From assembly GCF_030247195.1 (NCBI RefSeq), contig NC_080672.1, forward strand, positions 376,998,166 through 377,062,165: DNA of 64,000 bases. The letters run 5' to 3'. Of the stretch, positions 46,005 to 58,375 are shown one piece after another. The DNA is from Topomyia yanbarensis. Lineage: Eukaryota; Arthropoda; Insecta; Diptera; Culicidae. The notes under the pieces were generated by a model. It did not search any database. It saw only the letters and a program-made list of their open reading frames with translations, and had not been told where the DNA came from. The position numbers were made by a program, and so were the translations under genes. How positions within the stretch are numbered: position 1 is the stretch's first letter; each line of letters starts with the position of its first letter.

Positions 46005-49000
46005 CCCTCGGCATGATACTGTACCTTGATGTGGTCCGGGGGCTTTTCCACAAAAGCAGTATTACAGTGATTATATCACAGAAACTTGGGATACGATTAA
46101 TTTCTTTTTAGTTAAACTACATTGTGATCAATTTTAGTACTTAACTTGGCGACCTTTATTATCCACTGCCATGGTCAAATAATATACAATGTGGGTTTAG
46201 GGCCCAATTCTCTCTGCAGGCACCCTTCTTTTGTTGCTATATTTTCAATTAGATCCATGCTAACACTCACTAACACAAATTGCTTATTCTCTCATATACA
46301 CTAACAATCTCTCATTCCAAACGTACAAGCGTGGCCTACGCGATAACACAAACCTGGTCACTAATACGAACGCCCGCGATCTCACCAATATTCAAACACC
46401 CCGATTGATTAGGTGAACGTTGTAACATAAGAACCTAAGCTCACGCAATCATGAATCGGTCACCTCCGGAAGTCTCCGCCCTTGATCCTAGCAGCCCAAA
46501 TTCATGCCATTAGTTGGACCAATAGAAATAAAACTAGACAAGACGTCCACGCGCGATCATTGAAGAATACGCTAACATGCGAATGGCCACACGCTTATAA
46601 AAATAATGTGTCCACGAGAAGTTACATGCATACTAGCACACGTGACAAAAACGTCCACATACAAACGCTCGAGTCCTTCGCGATCATCCACGCACGACCA
46701 CACCCACGATCTCATAAAAAGTATAACACCCCGGTGACTAAGTGAATGGTTTAGCACTTATAAATTAACAATCCCAGTCTCGAGAGTGAACCCCCAAATG
46801 CCCGTGTTCACGCGATCATGAATCGGTTTCGTCCGGAATCCCCTATTCTCGGCCCTAGTAGCAAAAGTCCAATGCTTTCAGGTGGACCAATCAAAAATAT
46901 AATGCTCATATCCACTAAACTACATAAAATCGAATGTATACACACAAAGTCACATACACGCGACAAACAAATATAAAAATGCTTGAGCCCTTCGCGACCA
47001 TCCACGCAACCTATACTCGCACTCTTCCAGACATTATAACATCCCGGTGATAATATGAACGTCTCAGCACTTGTAATCACTCAAACGCAATCTCAAGCGT
47101 GAACCTACAGTCCCCCGCACTCGCGCATTCATGAATCGTTCATGTCCGGAAGTCTCTATCCTCCATCCCAGAAGTCTAGGTCCACGCCTTAATTGAATCA
47201 AATAACTCCACAGCTCCAGTAGGACAACTCTCGAAAAAAAATCGGAATATTATTAATACTCAATAACAATACTAACTCTTCTCTTTATTTTATTTTTATT
47301 TATTTTCGGTCTCATGCGTTTTATTCTTGTGATGACCTTTTCGAGCTCATACATCCAAGAAGAGCAACATTGCTGCCAACAATGATTCTTCTCTGCCATC
47401 AGACGTCGCACAGTGGCTGGAGGCTGGCCAAAACCTCAAAAATTTATATTTGAAATATTGATATTTTATATTTTTCCTTAATTTCTCATGTATTGAATGG
47501 CGTATATTCAAAATTTTATGATCATTGGATAAGAACACGATTTTTAACATGAGTTTAAAGGTAGCAAAGTCCGGACTTTTTAATGATTTTCATTTCCGAA
47601 ACCACCATTGATCTGTTCACTTCAAATGCATATTACTCTTTTGATTTTGGTCCGATTTTAGCAAAACTTATTTCATTGTGTAGAAGAACGAAAGAACTTG
47701 GATAGTGAATAAAATACATTTGGTAAATTTGCTTGGAACTATGACTTTTTCGTTGAAATATTTTTGAGGTGGCCAGATCAAAATTTTTTTCTTCACTAAT
47801 ATATTCTGTACAAATTTCGGAATCATTTCGGAACGGTCACATAGTATACATTCTATGGGAAATAACCTCTACTTTTCGAATATCATGGTCTCGTTCTGCG
47901 CCTAGGTGCGCAAAAAGGTTTAAGGAGATTTTGAAGCTTTGTTGCTGATTTGGAGGCGCATGGTGTTTTGTCTAAAATATTTAGACAATCTACAGTAAAC
48001 CAACGCGTTATACAATGGATTTAAAGTAATGATCTTCATTTTTTATGGTATTGCTGACATTGGTGAACAGTAACGGAAAATCTATCATGAAAACGGGATC
48101 ATAGTTATAAGAAAGGTTCAATGACACTGTATGGAAAAATGCATTTAATATTTTACGACTTTTGACATCAAAAATGAGCTCAGCACCTCAAAATTAGCTT
48201 AAATTGAGATTTTCAGCCAAATTAGGTAACATTCGAGGTTTTGTCCGACTTTTGTTTGAAGACCCGCCACTGTGCGTCGCCAGGTTTTAGAACAATGGAG
48301 ATGAGTATGAGAATAATACTTGATGGAATCAGATAAGTAGGAACGATCAACAAACTGCAAGTAGTATATAACAAATTTCTTATTTTAACGTATAAATTAT
48401 TATTCGTATTAGAATATTATTTACAGGCTCCACACATATCTCAACATACACAAATGCTTGACAGGTGACTAGGCCAAATGCATTCACTCGTAGGATCTAT
48501 CAATTCGATGATCGCCTCGATTCTACGAAACCAGTGCACAAGTAAGCTGACATAAGCTAGTCTCATCTGGTGAATGCATGTAACCTGGAAACCCCAGACA
48601 CGACAGGACGAAACTGACAGACTGGACTCGACGAGGCCTAGTTCAGAGTTTTCGGGCATTCTGCAATGCACGGTTAGTGACCTAAAAAAAGAAACATTCG
48701 GCATGTTATTTTTTCCTTTTATTACTATATCTTAAGTTAGGTTCATACTCATACTCACTAACACAATCAATAGCATATTTTCCCATATACACTCACATCC
48801 AAAGCGCACAAACGCCCCTAACTTTCGCGATAACACAAACCTGGTCAAAAACGCAAATTTACATTACAATTTCAATCATCCACACACACCTACGCTCGCA
48901 ATTTCGCCAACATTAAAACACCCCCTTACTTAAGTGAACTTTTCAGCACCTATAACTTTACAACCGCGGTCTCAAGCATTAACCCACCACTCGCGCGATC

Positions 49001-49591
49001 ATAGACCAGCTACGTTCTGAATTCTCTACTCTCGACTCATGCCTTCAGTTGGACCAATCAAGAATGATGCAATGAATGATGCATATTCACCAAACAACAC
49101 GTTCCTCTACCATACACTAAAAATTAATTATCATATTCACGGTCCGCGCGTGATCGTTCAAGAATACACGTGAATATGCGAATGGCCACACGAATCTAAA
49201 ATCGAATTTATGCACGCAAAGTTAGAGACACGCTAGCATTCAAATTCTCGAGCCTTTGGCGATCACACTATTACACAATTAGTAAACACCCACGCTAACC
49301 CAGACAGATATGCACTCCTGGACTCGAACTCTAAAAACCACACCTTCCACGCATACACCACCCAGGACTGAACATTAGATTCATACACACAAAGCAACAA
49401 GTAATAATTGCAAGTATTCGTCTGGCAACCGGGGGAAGTACATCTCAAACGCAGAACTTATCATTTCAATGATGGCCTTGGATCTGCGTTGCCTGTGTTC
49501 AAGGCACCATAGCTTTGTCCGTCAGGTCAAGGATGTATGAAACCCGCTAGCCACCACCCTCGGCCCTAGCTGCCCATAAAGGGATAAAAAA
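46005..49591 (+). mobile_element. A-tailed composite insertion, 24-bp target duplication
   Basis: The same 24-mer (starts AAATCTACACTTCG) stands at 45981-46004 and 49592-49615. The inserted DNA ends CCATAAAGGGATAAAAAAA, a 3' end common to non-LTR elements. The interior lacks reverse transcriptase and is made of the degenerate units also found in 3693-6818. A second A-rich end near 47240 (CCAGTAGGACAACTCTCG then A's) suggests two copies joined. It carries the Transib-like element at 47409-48274. Confidence 0.65.
47409..48274. mobile_element. Transib-like non-autonomous transposon with 12/23 RSS-type ends
   Basis: 866 bp flanked by the 5-bp duplication CGTCG (47404-47408, 48275-48279), which fits the CGNCG target preference known for Transib. 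Both ends begin CACAGTG, identical to the V(D)J heptamer. On the left, 12 nt (47416-47427) separate the heptamer from CCAAAACCTC. On the right, inverted, exactly 23 nt (48267-48245) separate it from ACAAAACCTC, a nonamer-like block. The related copy near 4641-4660 is an empty site reading straight through (CATCAGATATCGCCAGG). No transposase frame, so it would depend on an autonomous Transib elsewhere. Confidence 0.8.
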
Positions 49592-49615
49592 AAATCTACA
49601 CTTCGTCGTTTTGTT

Positions 49616-49940
49616 AATGTTCTAGTACATACGGATAAGAAATTGCAGGCTCGACATCGAGTGCGCGATCCAATATATGAATCAATGAAGACAGGTTGGT
49701 CAGAAAGATTAAGTTCGACGTAAAGAACACTATACTGGAAGAAGTAAGAATTAACATGTCGAGTGTCTAATTTTGAAAAAAAAATTGTGCTAACGTTTCA
49801 ATATGAGTGTCCCGCTTCAAAATTTTCGGCCGGAATAATTTTCAAATTCTCATCAATAACTAACATCAACTTAGTGCTAGTTAGATCTAAACCAATACCA
49901 AAGTCCAAACCAGCACCAAATTGGCGCCTGTTAGACACTA
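49616..49940. other. No gene recognised
   Basis: Short spacer between the composite insertion and the retrotransposon graveyard. Nothing identifiable. Confidence 0.35.
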
Positions 49941-49944
49941 AACA

Positions 49945-50085
49945 CGTTCCCCATGTTATTCGGAGATTTGTACCTTGTCATGTCGTCTTATCATTTTCCT
50001 GATGGGAAGGGAAAGGGAGTTGAAAGAAAAAGGTGGGGAAATGGAAAATGACAATATAAAACAGTAAACACAAAACAGTAAACAG
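49945..50085 (-). mobile_element. 3' end fragment of a LOA-like element
   Basis: The text around CGGAGATTTGTACCTTGTC, the GGGAAGG run and the CACAAAACAGTAAACA tail matches 52060-52190, which lies just past the RNase H frame of the LOA-like element. It is therefore a piece of the same family's 3' untranslated region. Confidence 0.55.
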
Positions 50086-50194
50086 CCGGAATTCTTCACT
50101 CCCCAAGGAATGATGAACCCAACTGATAAAGCCTGTTGGGGCGACTTACTTGATTGGGTTCCGGTTGAAGGCTCTTCTTCCGTCTGTGGTAGGA

Positions 50195-50310
50195 TGGCCC
50201 TGAATGATCGTCGGTGATCGTAGGGACTTGCTGCGAAAACACGCGTGGCACTGATGGTACGTGTGGTGAACGAGGTCGCGTCCTCCAATCATCCAGTACT
50301 TCTGGCGCAT
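50195..50310 (-). pseudogene. BEL/Pao integrase remnant
   Basis: The minus strand reads MRQKYWMIGGRDLVHH... CHACFRSK, the zinc-binding N-terminal part of a BEL/Pao integrase (LRQKYWI then a CxxC motif). Too short to be functional. Confidence 0.65.
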
Positions 50311-50361
50311 TGTGGTTAGCTTTTGGTTTGGTTTGTTTTTATTTACGTGAGTTTAAAATGT

Positions 50362-50407
50362 TTTCATTCGTCACGTTGTGGTTAGCCGACGAGCGTGACG
50401 AATGAAA
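50362..50407. repeat. Perfect 14-bp hairpin
   Basis: TTTCATTCGTCACG (50362-50375) and its exact complement (50394-50407) around an 18-base loop. The loop carries one of three copies of TTGTGGTTAGC found here (about 50313, 50376, 50443). Confidence 0.8.
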
Positions 50408-50439
50408 TTTTTTTTTTTAAAAACGAACGAAACGACGAA

Positions 50440-50640
50440 ACGTTGTGGTTAGCGTCAGTTGTGGTCCTGCGTGTAGTAGGTTGTTGTGGCAGTGTTCAAA
50501 CAACGTGCTTGAGCCTCCCTCCGACTCGGATTACGCCGTCTTTGTACAGCGTTGGTTTCAGCCACTTCAACGACACTAGAAGGGGATCACGTCGAGTAAT
50601 TTTGGAAAACTTCTTGACGAACATCTCTCGTTGAGCTACG
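50440..50640 (-). pseudogene. BEL/Pao pol remnant before the integrase
   Basis: The minus strand reads REMFVKKFSKI..., then LYKDGVIRVGGRLKH, the conserved (G)LIRVGGRL block that lies between RNase H and integrase in BEL/Pao pol. A stop follows. Belongs with the integrase piece at 50195-50310. Confidence 0.65.
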
Positions 50641-50676
50641 CGACACAACACCAGATCAACCTCGCGTAGATCGGAT

Positions 50677-50681
<5 letters not shown>

Positions 50682-50774
<93 letters not shown>
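50682..50774. repeat. (GA)n microsatellite inside the BEL remnant
   Basis: About 45 GA dinucleotides with one TT interruption near 50731. Confidence 0.95.
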
Positions 50775-50775
<1 letters not shown>

Positions 50776-51081
50776 CAAACGACTCTAGTTTGGATTCCTC
50801 AAGCGGAGACCGATGGTTCGGCTTCCGCTACCGACATCACTTTTGTCGGATGCATTGTGGATAAATCGGACGCTGGCAGCATGAACAGTGGTGTGGTGAA
50901 ATCGATAGCCATTGCGGTCCTATCTACCAAACGATATCGCCTCGGGATATAAGGTCTGCTGGGTTGGATTCCCCGGGAACGTGCTACCAAGTACAGAATC
51001 CAGTAGTGGATTGGATTGTGGACACTCGGTTTGCCACGAACATTTTCCAGCGCGACGGGCACGCTTGCTGCCAGTAGAGGA

Positions 51082-51650
51082 CTATTGTCGAATCAACCCA
51101 GAATAACAAGAAGAACATCTGAACACAAGTCCATGCAGCGGATTCTGCAAATTGTCGCAGTTGGGACGCCAGAGAATGCGTTGAAGCGGTCGGTCCTCGG
51201 GATGCAGTTGGATCTGCTGGTACGCTTTCTCGATGTCGGCTGCGATGGCGATCGGGTGTGTGCGGAACGTCATCACGATCGACAACAGGTCTTCCTGAAA
51301 AACAGATCCAACGAGCTGCTTATCGTTGACGGAAAGTCCTGGCATTTTTTTACACGAAGCGTCGAAAACATCTCGGACCTTCGTGATTGTGCTGGATTCC
51401 TTGAACACGTGATGGTGCAGGAGGTAGCAGCGTGGATTCACATAGTCTACTGGATCAATGAGCTTCTTCATGTGCGCCATTCGTGCGTGAACTTACAGTA
51501 TGCGTCCTGGGTGGGTGGATCGCGTTCTGGTCGCTTCTCAAGACTCAGGAAACAACGTTCGGCGATGGCTTTGGATTTGCAGAGGTTGACTAGTGGATTA
51601 CGGGTGAGTGGCAAACGAACTTCTACGGAACACGTTTAACCTGGACGAGT
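51082..51650 (-). pseudogene. BEL/Pao reverse transcriptase remnant
   Basis: From 51480 downwards the minus strand reads HHHVFKESSTITKVRDVFDA, then QEDLLSIVMTFRTH and ADIEKAYQQIQLHPEDR, ending LQRILWRP. This is the start of a BEL/Pao reverse transcriptase; DIEKAYQQI holds the first catalytic Asp. 51481-51640 supplies the preceding region (LEKRPERDPPTQDAY), separated by an in-frame TAA. The YxDD half is missing. Inactive. Confidence 0.8.
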
Positions 51651-51914
51651 TGTGGTGATCATGAGCGAATGTCTGCAACCAGCCCAATGGCCACTCGGAT
51701 CCGAATCATCCAGGTACACCCAAACAATTATGGAATCGTTCGTGTTGTCACCCCGAAGACAGCCACATTAACGACAGCTCTTTATCACACTGGGCTAGGA
51801 ACAATAGCATACCCTTGAGTTTCTGCTCCCTGTACATAGGATCATATATGTATGGAGAACCAAAAATCCGGATACGCAATTGTATTGTCGATTGTACGCC
51901 ACACAGAATCCACC

Positions 51915-52020
51915 ATATGTCGGAAACCCAAGCTCATTAAATTTCTTCAACAAGCCTTAACGATGAGCACAGATGTCGTTTGCTGAGCATTGCGTGTATG
52001 CAGTTCATGATATATGAATC
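51915..52020 (-). mobile_element. Short LOA-like RT fragment with internal deletion
   Basis: AAGCTCATTAAATTTCTTCAAC, then GAGCATTGCGTGTAT, match 53889-53920 and 54030-54050 of the neighbouring element. About 110 bp between these blocks has been lost. Confidence 0.55.
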
Positions 52021-52235
52021 AGGAATCAGAATATATTGGCTCAAATGGCACGTTCCCCGTACATAGTCGGGGATTTGTGCCTTGTCGTGTGTTTTCATCA
52101 TTTCCTGAGCGGAAGGAAAGGACAAGGAGGTGTGGGGAAGTAGAATTGGAAGGGTGGGAAAAATAACAGCACAAAACAAAAATAAACAACAGGTAAGTTA
52201 AACTCACAAGTAGTTCAACTTGCCTGCGAATAAGC

Positions 52236-53030
52236 CTAAAGCTCTTTACCACATTGGATAAGAAACTTTAGTATGTCTCTGAGTTTCAGTCGTCCAAACA
52301 TGCTTTCGTCTATATAAGGACGGCTGAAGACTCGAAATCGCAATTGCGCTACCGCTGGACAGGTGCATATCAGATGATATGAGGTTCCGTAGTCGGATTC
52401 ACAAAGATCACATGAAAAAGACTCAGCGCGCTGAATAGTTGCCATGTGATAAATGAGTTTGCAGTGACCGGTTAAAGCCCTGGTTAGCTTGCCGCAGTGG
52501 AGCTTCGAAAAATGTAAGAGATTTTTCGAAACCACTAGGCATGGTTGTTCTAGAAACGCCTTTGTTTGGCGACACGTTTGTAGATTTCTCCAATAATTGC
52601 GGTGCTCGGACGAAGCCCAGGACCGTATTTTTTCCCTTATCCAACTTGTCGAAATTGGCAGCGCGGGCTCAGGACCAACGAGGTCAATCGCTGCCCTGGC
52701 CAATTCGTCAGCCCATTCATTTCCAGTAATACCGCAATGTCCGGGCACCCAGACAAGGTAGATAGTGTTGACAATGCTTAGTTCTTCGATTTGGGTTCGG
52801 CACGCGATCACTAGCTCCGACCGGAATTTGTCTGAGCTAAGGGCCTTGATTGCAGCCTGACTATCGGAGCAGAAGTTTATAACTCTGCCGGACAAACTCA
52901 GTTGAAGGGCCGATTGCACCCCGCACATAATCGCAAAGATTTCTGCTTGGAATACAGTACAGTATCTACCTAGTTAGTGAGATTGTTCCAATCTCATTTC
53001 ACGACAGTAGACACCAGCACCAGCACGTCC
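52236..53030 (-). pseudogene. RNase H and C-terminal finger of the LOA-like element
   Basis: The first RNase H strand YTDGSPMEGRAGAGVYC (near 53050-53000) lies in another frame from the rest, so the domain is broken. Downstream the FCSDSQAAIKAL and VWVPGHCGITGNEWADELA motifs are clear (52928-52236), so the catalytic Asp residues remain. The end has CDLCESDYGTSYHLICTC, a CCHC-type finger. Confidence 0.8.
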
Positions 53031-53213
53031 CTCCATCGGAGAACCGTCAGTGTAACAGACCACTTGCGTTTGTTGTTGTCTTTCCATAAAGCCAGACTAC
53101 CACTCCTCTCGAGAGGGAATCTTCACATGGAATGTCCTGTAAGGAAAACTACAAGTGAGTGTAATATCGCTGGGAGCAAGAATATCTTCACCCCATGTAA
53201 CCATTTGTGACCA

Positions 53214-53660
53214 CTATCGTGTATGACTGGTAGCAAGATCAACATGATTACTGTTCCAAAGCCCAGTAACGTGCAGTCTGTATGCACATGATAGTGCTTC
53301 TTGTTTGAGGTGTATGTGTAATGGGTTGATATTTAGAAGTGCCTCAAGAGCAGCAGTCGGAGTCGTGGTGAAAGCACCAGTCAACGCCATAAGCCCCATT
53401 CTTTGCAGATGGTTTAGCTTTGACTGGACTGTCACCACCTCTCCCCTCTGCCACCACACAAGGCATCCGTATGACAGTATTGGGCGTACAATTGTCGTGT
53501 AAATCCAATAGATGTATTTAGGTTTGAGACCCCAGGTCTTTCCAAAAGTTCGTCTGCACTGCCCGAAGGCCATGCACGCTTTCTTGACTCTGAACTCAAT
53601 GTGAGCAGACCAATTCAGTTTGGAATCCAATGACTCCAACGTATTTGACTTGATCTGCAC
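53214..53660 (-). pseudogene. RT thumb/connector of the LOA-like element
   Basis: Open for 148 codons with LDSKLNWSAHIEFRVKKA, IYTTIVRPILSYGCLVWW and LNHLQRMGLMALTGAF. This is the region that always follows the RT palm in non-LTR elements. Confidence 0.75.
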
Positions 53661-53749
53661 ACAGTAGCTCAGAATTAAAGAACTGCAAGGGACGAACCCC
53701 AGTTGTTATTCGCTTCTTCGTGAAAAGAACCATTGAAGTTTTGCTTGGG

Positions 53750-55144
53750 TTAACTGACAAGTTTAACTTGTCGACACCACTGTTCGATAGCTCTTAATGC
53801 CTGTTGCATTAAGTCAAAGATTGTTCCGATGCAAAATCCAGTAATTAGTATTTGGTAATCGTCAGCAAACCCGTAGGTTGGAAATCCAAGCTCATTGAGT
53901 TTCTTCAACAAGCCGTCAGCTACTAAGTTCCATAACAAAGGTGACAGAACGCCGCCCTGAGGACAACCGCAAATACTCAACTTCCGTATCTCAGCCTGTC
54001 GCAGTGACGAGCAAAGTATGCGGTTACTAAGCATTGCGTTTATCCAACCTGAGATACATGCAGGTATCCCATGACCGCGCGTCGCTTCCAGAATAGACTG
54101 GAAGGACACATTGTCAAAAGAACCCTCAATATCTAGGAGTACACCCAAGCTAGATTGCTTGAGCGAGAAGGCTTTCTCAATGTTGTAAACAACATCGTGA
54201 AGCAGAATTATCGTGGATTTCCCACACTGATATGCATGTTGCATTTTGTGCAGTGGATATTCAACTAAACTAACGTTCCTGATGTGATGATCGATTATCC
54301 GTTCCAAAGCTTTCAGAAGAAAAGAACTTAAGCTGATAGGCCTAAAAGTCTTGGCTTCTTCATAGCTTGAGCGCCCCCCTTTGGGAATAAATCTAACAGT
54401 TATTTCTCGCCATTCTTTCGGGATATACCCGGTAGCAAGACTGGAAAGCAAAATCTTTTTCAAGACATGTTTAAGAATATCAGATCCCTTTTGCAGTAGC
54501 ACGGGAAGTATTCCATCTTTTCCGGGTGATTTGTATGGAGCAAAGCTGTCAACTGCCCACTTGACCGATTCAGTGGAAACCAATGTGCGTGCTAACGCCC
54601 ACGAGTCCGAATCACCAGAATGAGATCTGTGAACATTGTTCAACTCCGGATCGATACAACCTGGAAAGTGTGTGTCTAAGAGACAATTAAGAACATCTTT
54701 TTCGTCCGTCACATAAACACCATCTCTGGTTTTTAAGGAGTTCATCTGAAAATCATTCGATTTGGAGAGAATTTTATTCAATCTGCTAGCCTCGTTCAGA
54801 CTAGAGACATTAGTGCATAGGCTTTGCCAGCCAGCCCGTTCTGCAGATCTAAGTCTCCACCAAGGGGTTCCCCTAGTCGATTTAATAGTACGAAGTAGAC
54901 AAGCTTCTTCGTAGGATGCTAATATGAATGAGTTTGTCGTATCCACGACGTCATCCAAGTCGTCTAGTTGACTAATTGTTGGAAAATATCCATGAAATTT
55001 AGTCGCCAAGTTTTCCAAAAAGAAGTCCCAGTTTGTAGATTTAGGATTACGATATGTCACCACATTGAAGGTGACATCAAAATGATCGAAAAATATATAT
55101 TTATGTTCGGATAGAGAAGGTTCAGTTTCATTTGGAACCTGCAA
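53750..55144 (-). pseudogene. Reverse transcriptase of the LOA-like element
   Basis: 464 codons open. RT motifs in order: FIPKGGRSSYEEAKTFRPIS; HAYQCGKSTIILLHDVV; LLDIEGSFDNVSF (first catalytic Asp); GCPQGGVLSPLLWNLVAD; and YGFADDYQI (the FADD catalytic pair). The N-terminal 100 residues are the linker after the lost endonuclease. The palm is intact but has no start context and no endonuclease. Confidence 0.85.
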
Positions 55145-55149
55145 CCTGA

Positions 55150-55740
55150 TATTTGATGGTACTCCATCACCTCGTGCTGCTTCCTAAATGTATTCGAAAG
55201 ACACGTTGTCAAAAGCACCTCCAATATCTAGAAAAACTCCTAAACATTATTACTATTACGAAAATCTTTTTCAATATTGAAGGCAGCACAGTGAAACAGG
55301 GTGATAGTAGACTTCCCCCGCTGATTAACATGTTTCATTGTATGCCCGCCCAATCTAACATCCCGAATGTAGAGGTGGATTAAACGTTCCACTGATTTGA
55401 GAAGGAAGGATGTCAGACTGGTCGGTCTACTGCTCTTTGTAGAACTGGAATGATTCCATCTTTTCCCAGAGTCTAATACGGAGCAAAATTTTCAATCGCC
55501 CATTTGATCGATTCGGTTGTCCGAATTCTTCTATTAAATGCCTAAGGATTAGAAATACGTGAAAAGAACTCAAGGGCAGTCATCAGTGGTGGCTCCGTAC
55601 GGCCTGGATAGTGCGCGTCAAAAAAACTATTGAGTACTACATCTTCGTCACGCGAGTAATAACCATTAGCAGTTCTAATCGAACTGACATGAAAGTCTTT
55701 CGATTTCGAAAGTAACTTATTAGTCTATATAGTAACTATC
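55150..55740 (-). mobile_element. Second, more decayed LOA-like RT fragment
   Basis: Words parallel to the first copy (ACACGTTGTCAAAAG, AATATCTAGAAAAACTCC, GTGATAGTAGACTTCCCCCG) repeat the RT region from about 54110 on. Several stops and a deletion, so this is an independent older insertion abutting the first. Confidence 0.7.
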
Positions 55741-55910
55741 TATATAGTAGTCTTGTTGAGTGTTGCCGACCTGTGCCTCATAATCAGATTACGATGGTTC
55801 GAGATCGTTGGATATGAGCTAACTCAAGCGTAATACCCCAAAGCGGAGAGTTACATCTAACACCTCTTCTTTTCCAGCTTGTGCAAATGTTGGGCGATTT
55901 CTTACATCTA

Positions 55911-56381
<471 letters not shown>

Positions 56382-56599
56382 TTAAGTATATACAGGTTTG
56401 TACTACTTACTAGTCTCATTGACTAGGATAGGAATTAGAAAACGTAAAAAAGAGAAAAAGAGGATTGAATGCGAAATTTCTTTAGTTTTAATTTTTCATA
56501 GGATTAAACTAGAAAACAAAATTTGGATACTAACTATTTCGAACGGACATATAGGGAACATCTCGACAGATCATAGCATCCCCTACTTGGGAGTCCATT

Positions 56600-56835
56600 A
56601 ACCGAGACCTGGCAGAACTATATTCGACGCACGCCCATACAATATATTCGATATCATGACAGCCGTTGCCACAAGCGCAGATTCCAACAACGCGCCTAAT
56701 ACGTGTGGAGGCGTGTCCAGCATGTAATGATTCGACATGAGTCGGGACATCACACGAATGAAATCACGACCCACATCCACATCCTCTTGAACCAAGGTTT
56801 CGTCGATACCTTCAGGACTATTGAATGTAGTCACC
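56600..56835 (-). pseudogene. C-terminal remnant of a non-LTR retrotransposon
   Basis: The minus strand keeps DFIRVMSRLMSNHYMLD. In a shifted frame it has a Cys/His-rich tail (ICACGN, HDIE, WACVEY), the finger at the end of many insect non-LTR ORF2 proteins. At least one frameshift. Confidence 0.55.
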
Positions 56836-57079
56836 TTCCTAGTTCTACATTGGTCTTAATAAATGTCGCCTTCCAATGCGCTCTCTTTAGTTAAAGAGTT
56901 GTCTTCTAATTGGCTGGGTCACGCTTGTTAGAAAATACAACTAACCCAGTTGTCTCTGGAGATTTCGATACCCAGTATATTAGGCTAAGCAGACAAATTG
57001 TTAAAGGTCTCTTGTGATGGTCCATGTAGATCGATAGCTTCGGATCCCATAACAGAAAGCATGGTGCCATCTGCAAGTT

Positions 57080-57700
57080 GCCTAAGGGCCGATTTCTTCA
57101 CTCTCGTTTAACATTTAAACCTGGTTTAACGCACCGGTACAGCTGGTTTAAAGTTAAGCGAAGAAGAAGAAATCGGACCTTACAGTCCAAAAAATGCTAA
57201 GTCTTTCATCACCGTCATAAACATATAAATGGTGTAGAAGGGAGCTTAGAAACTAGCTTTGGGAAAGACCTTTCTAGCCATGCGAAAAGAACATATGTGC
57301 AGCTTAGAACACAAAATCAGCAAAACACTGTTTATAGTTGATGAAAGACAATGCTGATGCAGCTTCTCAGAAAAAACTTCAGTAATATAAACCTAATCAA
57401 AAGCCACCTTTATGTCCAAAAAACAGATTCCATTTTCCCTTCCTGAGCATAGGCCATTTGCATCTCTGTTGATAGCAACGCAAGCTTATCAATCGTCGCT
57501 TTGCCCTTGAGGAAACCAAATTGCTAACTGATAAGAAACTATTTGCTTCGACTTAATTTCCTGATACAAAATATCATTGCAATCGACCAATACGAGTTGT
57601 GATCGGAGGCTGGTTTACCTGGTTTTTGGATGACGATAAAACTCACTGCCTGTAGAACAATGTTACCCTCAAGTATCTTATTAAAAAACAACGAGCGTCT
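57080..57700 (-). pseudogene. Decayed non-LTR reverse transcriptase
   Basis: The minus strand shows FGFLKGKATIDKLALLSTE, then MQMAYAQEGKMESVF and FLDIKVAFD in the next frame, the RT A-box. Upstream and downstream parts are broken by stops. Perhaps the same old element as 56600-56835. Confidence 0.6.
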
Positions 57701-58375
57701 TTTGGCAGAGTCGACCGATTTTCCAATAAGTTTAATTTGATTCAGTCTGTCCTAGCGCTACTTTGTAGCATGATAAGTGTTAGCGAAAATTCAGCCTTCC
57801 AAAAGGGTGTTTTGTTCGTGGTATCGTGAGGAGACTCATGCAGTGGGTCTTCTGTACCAGGGCGTAGTCTTAGGATCGATTTCTTCCCCCCCCCCCGCTT
57901 ATCTTTCAAACCAGATTTACCGGTGCGATTAAACACGGCTTCAGCGTTAAGCAAGGGTGAAGAAATTTTGCTCTTAGTGAAATTGAATATCCAACGGTTT
58001 GAATATTCCACGCTCTTAGGGACTAGCCATAAATTACGTAAGACAAAAATTACCCAAAATTGACTGAAAACCCTTTTTTATTCAGTCGGCACGACTTTGC
58101 AGCGGAAAACACGAAAGCAACGCCTCAAGGTCTTCCGGACGAAAGTAGGTGGTGCTACTAGACAATAAAAATTGTTTCTATCAAGGATCCATACGAGCCG
58201 CGCCATTGTTATGTTCGTAAGTATGCGTGCCTTTACTGTATACCTAAATTGAGGTTAGTTTTTTTTCCGTACTGCTGCTTGCCTGTTGTTAAGCTGTTTG
58301 AAATCGTTATTATTATTATTATATTTATTAGGGCTTTAACCACTAAGGGTCATTCGCTTTGAAAAAAGGGGGAAT

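Larger units (their letters stand above)
52060..55150 (-). mobile_element. LOA-like non-LTR retrotransposon, 5'-truncated
   Basis: On the minus strand: reverse transcriptase (55144-53750), a connecting region (53660-53214), RNase H with C-terminal finger (about 53030-52236) and a 3' untranslated end to about 52060. An RT followed by RNase H is typical of the I, LOA and Outcast groups; the wording FRPISLSSFLLKALERIID is closest to LOA/Lian elements as I remember them. The endonuclease is missing, so the copy is truncated at its 5' side, and frame breaks near 53700 and 52960 separate the pieces. Confidence 0.8.

Noticed and set aside
46482..49448. Frames of 60-90 codons in the composite insertion
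   Set aside because: Same repeat family; no conserved reading frame between copies.
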